Assembly: GCF_002843175.1 (NCBI RefSeq)
Contig: NZ_PJEO01000050.1
Location: 62,001 to 126,000, forward strand
Source: Confluentibacter flavum
GTDB lineage: Bacteria > Bacteroidota > Bacteroidia > Flavobacteriales > Flavobacteriaceae
Length of the DNA: 64,000 bases
Reading direction: 5' to 3'
In this document: piece after piece, positions 63,586-64,000 of the stretch
Layout: the number at the start of each line of letters is the position of its first letter
Position numbering within the stretch: position 1 is the stretch's first letter
Notes under the pieces: generated by a model
The model's input: only the letters and a program-made list of their open reading frames with translations
The model's database searches: none
What the model was told of the DNA's origin: nothing
Translations under genes and position numbers: made by a program

Positions 63586-64000
63586 TTATTCTTCTGGATC
63601 CAAAGCCAGTAAAATGGATGCCAAAATAGCTAATATGATCGCAAATATTTTGTATTCGTTGGGTAAGATTCCAAGCATTACCATGGATATGATTGCAGTC
63701 ATAAGAGGTGCTCCTGCATTGATTACAGGTGAAACAACCATTGCCTTACCATATCTATATGCATATACAAGAAACACGCAACCCACGGAATTTAGAATTT
63801 GAATACCAGCGGTTAGATATGGCCCATTTAACCCATAATTTATTTCCTTGCTAAAATCGGTAAGGAATAACGCAATAGGGGTTAATAACAGTCCCGAGAG
63901 CGTCATATAGAAAAAAATACTTTCGGTATTCATGGTTTTATTTGCTAATTTCATATAGAATGCCTGTACTCCCCAGGCTACAAGTACTATTAGAGCTAAA
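63586..64000 (-). CDS. EamA/DMT transporter, carboxy-terminal part (runs off the right edge)
   Basis: Open frame on the minus strand that continues beyond the window: upstream of the internal Met it still codes LALIVLVAWGVQAFY, typical of the start of the second EamA half. The visible part has five helices, with NGPYLTAGIQILNSVGCVFLVYAYRYGKAMVVSPV and the ending IILAILASILLALDPEE. It is a drug/metabolite-superfamily transporter. The complete length and substrate are not known. It converges on the VCBS gene. Confidence 0.8.
   Translation of the reverse strand, partial: LALIVLVAWGVQAFYMKLANKTMNTESIFFYMTLSGLLLTPIALFLTDFSKEINYGLNGPYLTAGIQILNSVGCVFLVYAYRYGKAMVVSPVINAGAPLMTAIISMVMLGILPNEYKIFAIILAILASILLALDPEE

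Noticed and set aside
63554-63802. 82-codon plus-strand frame at the right end
   Set aside because: It is antisense to the EamA transporter fragment, whose minus-strand reading shows clear helices and continues off the edge.

Overview
The window is a 64 kb piece of an AT-rich chromosome from a member of the Bacteroidota, almost certainly a marine Flavobacteriaceae. This rests on SprA, a PorP/SprF protein, a RemB-like protein and a type IX secretion (T9SS) sorting domain; on promoters of the Bacteroidetes form TTG-N(18-20)-TAnnTTTG; and on the order sprA-gcvH-vanZ-tonB-tonB-remB-cyoE-cox3-cox3-cox4-SCO-DUF420. The species cannot be named from the sequence.

Bases 1-34,800 look like core genome. 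They hold the T9SS translocon SprA (5' end outside the window), glycine cleavage H protein, two TonB paralogues and a RemB-like barrel protein sharing their cysteine-pair domain. A cytochrome oxidase assembly and subunit operon follows (cyoE to a small cysteine-bearing membrane protein), then a MacAB-TolC-type exporter with two separate permeases, tsaB, an MscS channel, a DUF255 thioredoxin protein, dodecin, an Nfu-type Fe-S scaffold, PorP/SprF, a DUF4407 protein, a BlaI/M56 signalling pair with three visible operators, an EamA exporter and an M20 dipeptidase.

At 34.9 kb a tRNA-Leu(UAG) gene is preceded by a truncated copy of itself and followed by about 0.8 kb of apparently decayed DNA. From here on the window is accessory and sugar-oriented. 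A LacI-type regulator with two operators 20 bp apart faces an operon of nucleotidyltransferase, hexosamine-kinase-like protein, a broken epimerase (unannotated, found by reading), a sugar MFS permease and a NagB-LmbE fusion. This fits N-acetylhexosamine or amino-sugar use. A T9SS-exported beta-helix protein with a DoxX-like membrane protein and a barrel protein follows, then a REPIN-like inverted repeat and an IS3-family transposase remnant. The last part holds a GH172/DUF2961 protein, a Tat-exported Gfo/Idh/MocA oxidoreductase, L-serine dehydratase, ApbE, an unrecognised lipoprotein, an Nramp-like transporter with altered metal-site motifs, a DeoR regulator with a 15-base A tract at its start, a large VCBS/ASPIC-UnbV lipoprotein and a truncated EamA gene at the right edge.

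I saw no CRISPR array, prophage or complete insertion sequence. I did not find a clearly undescribed multi-gene system; the most unusual items are the decayed epimerase, the duplicated tRNA fragment, the regulatory architectures and the non-canonical Nramp.
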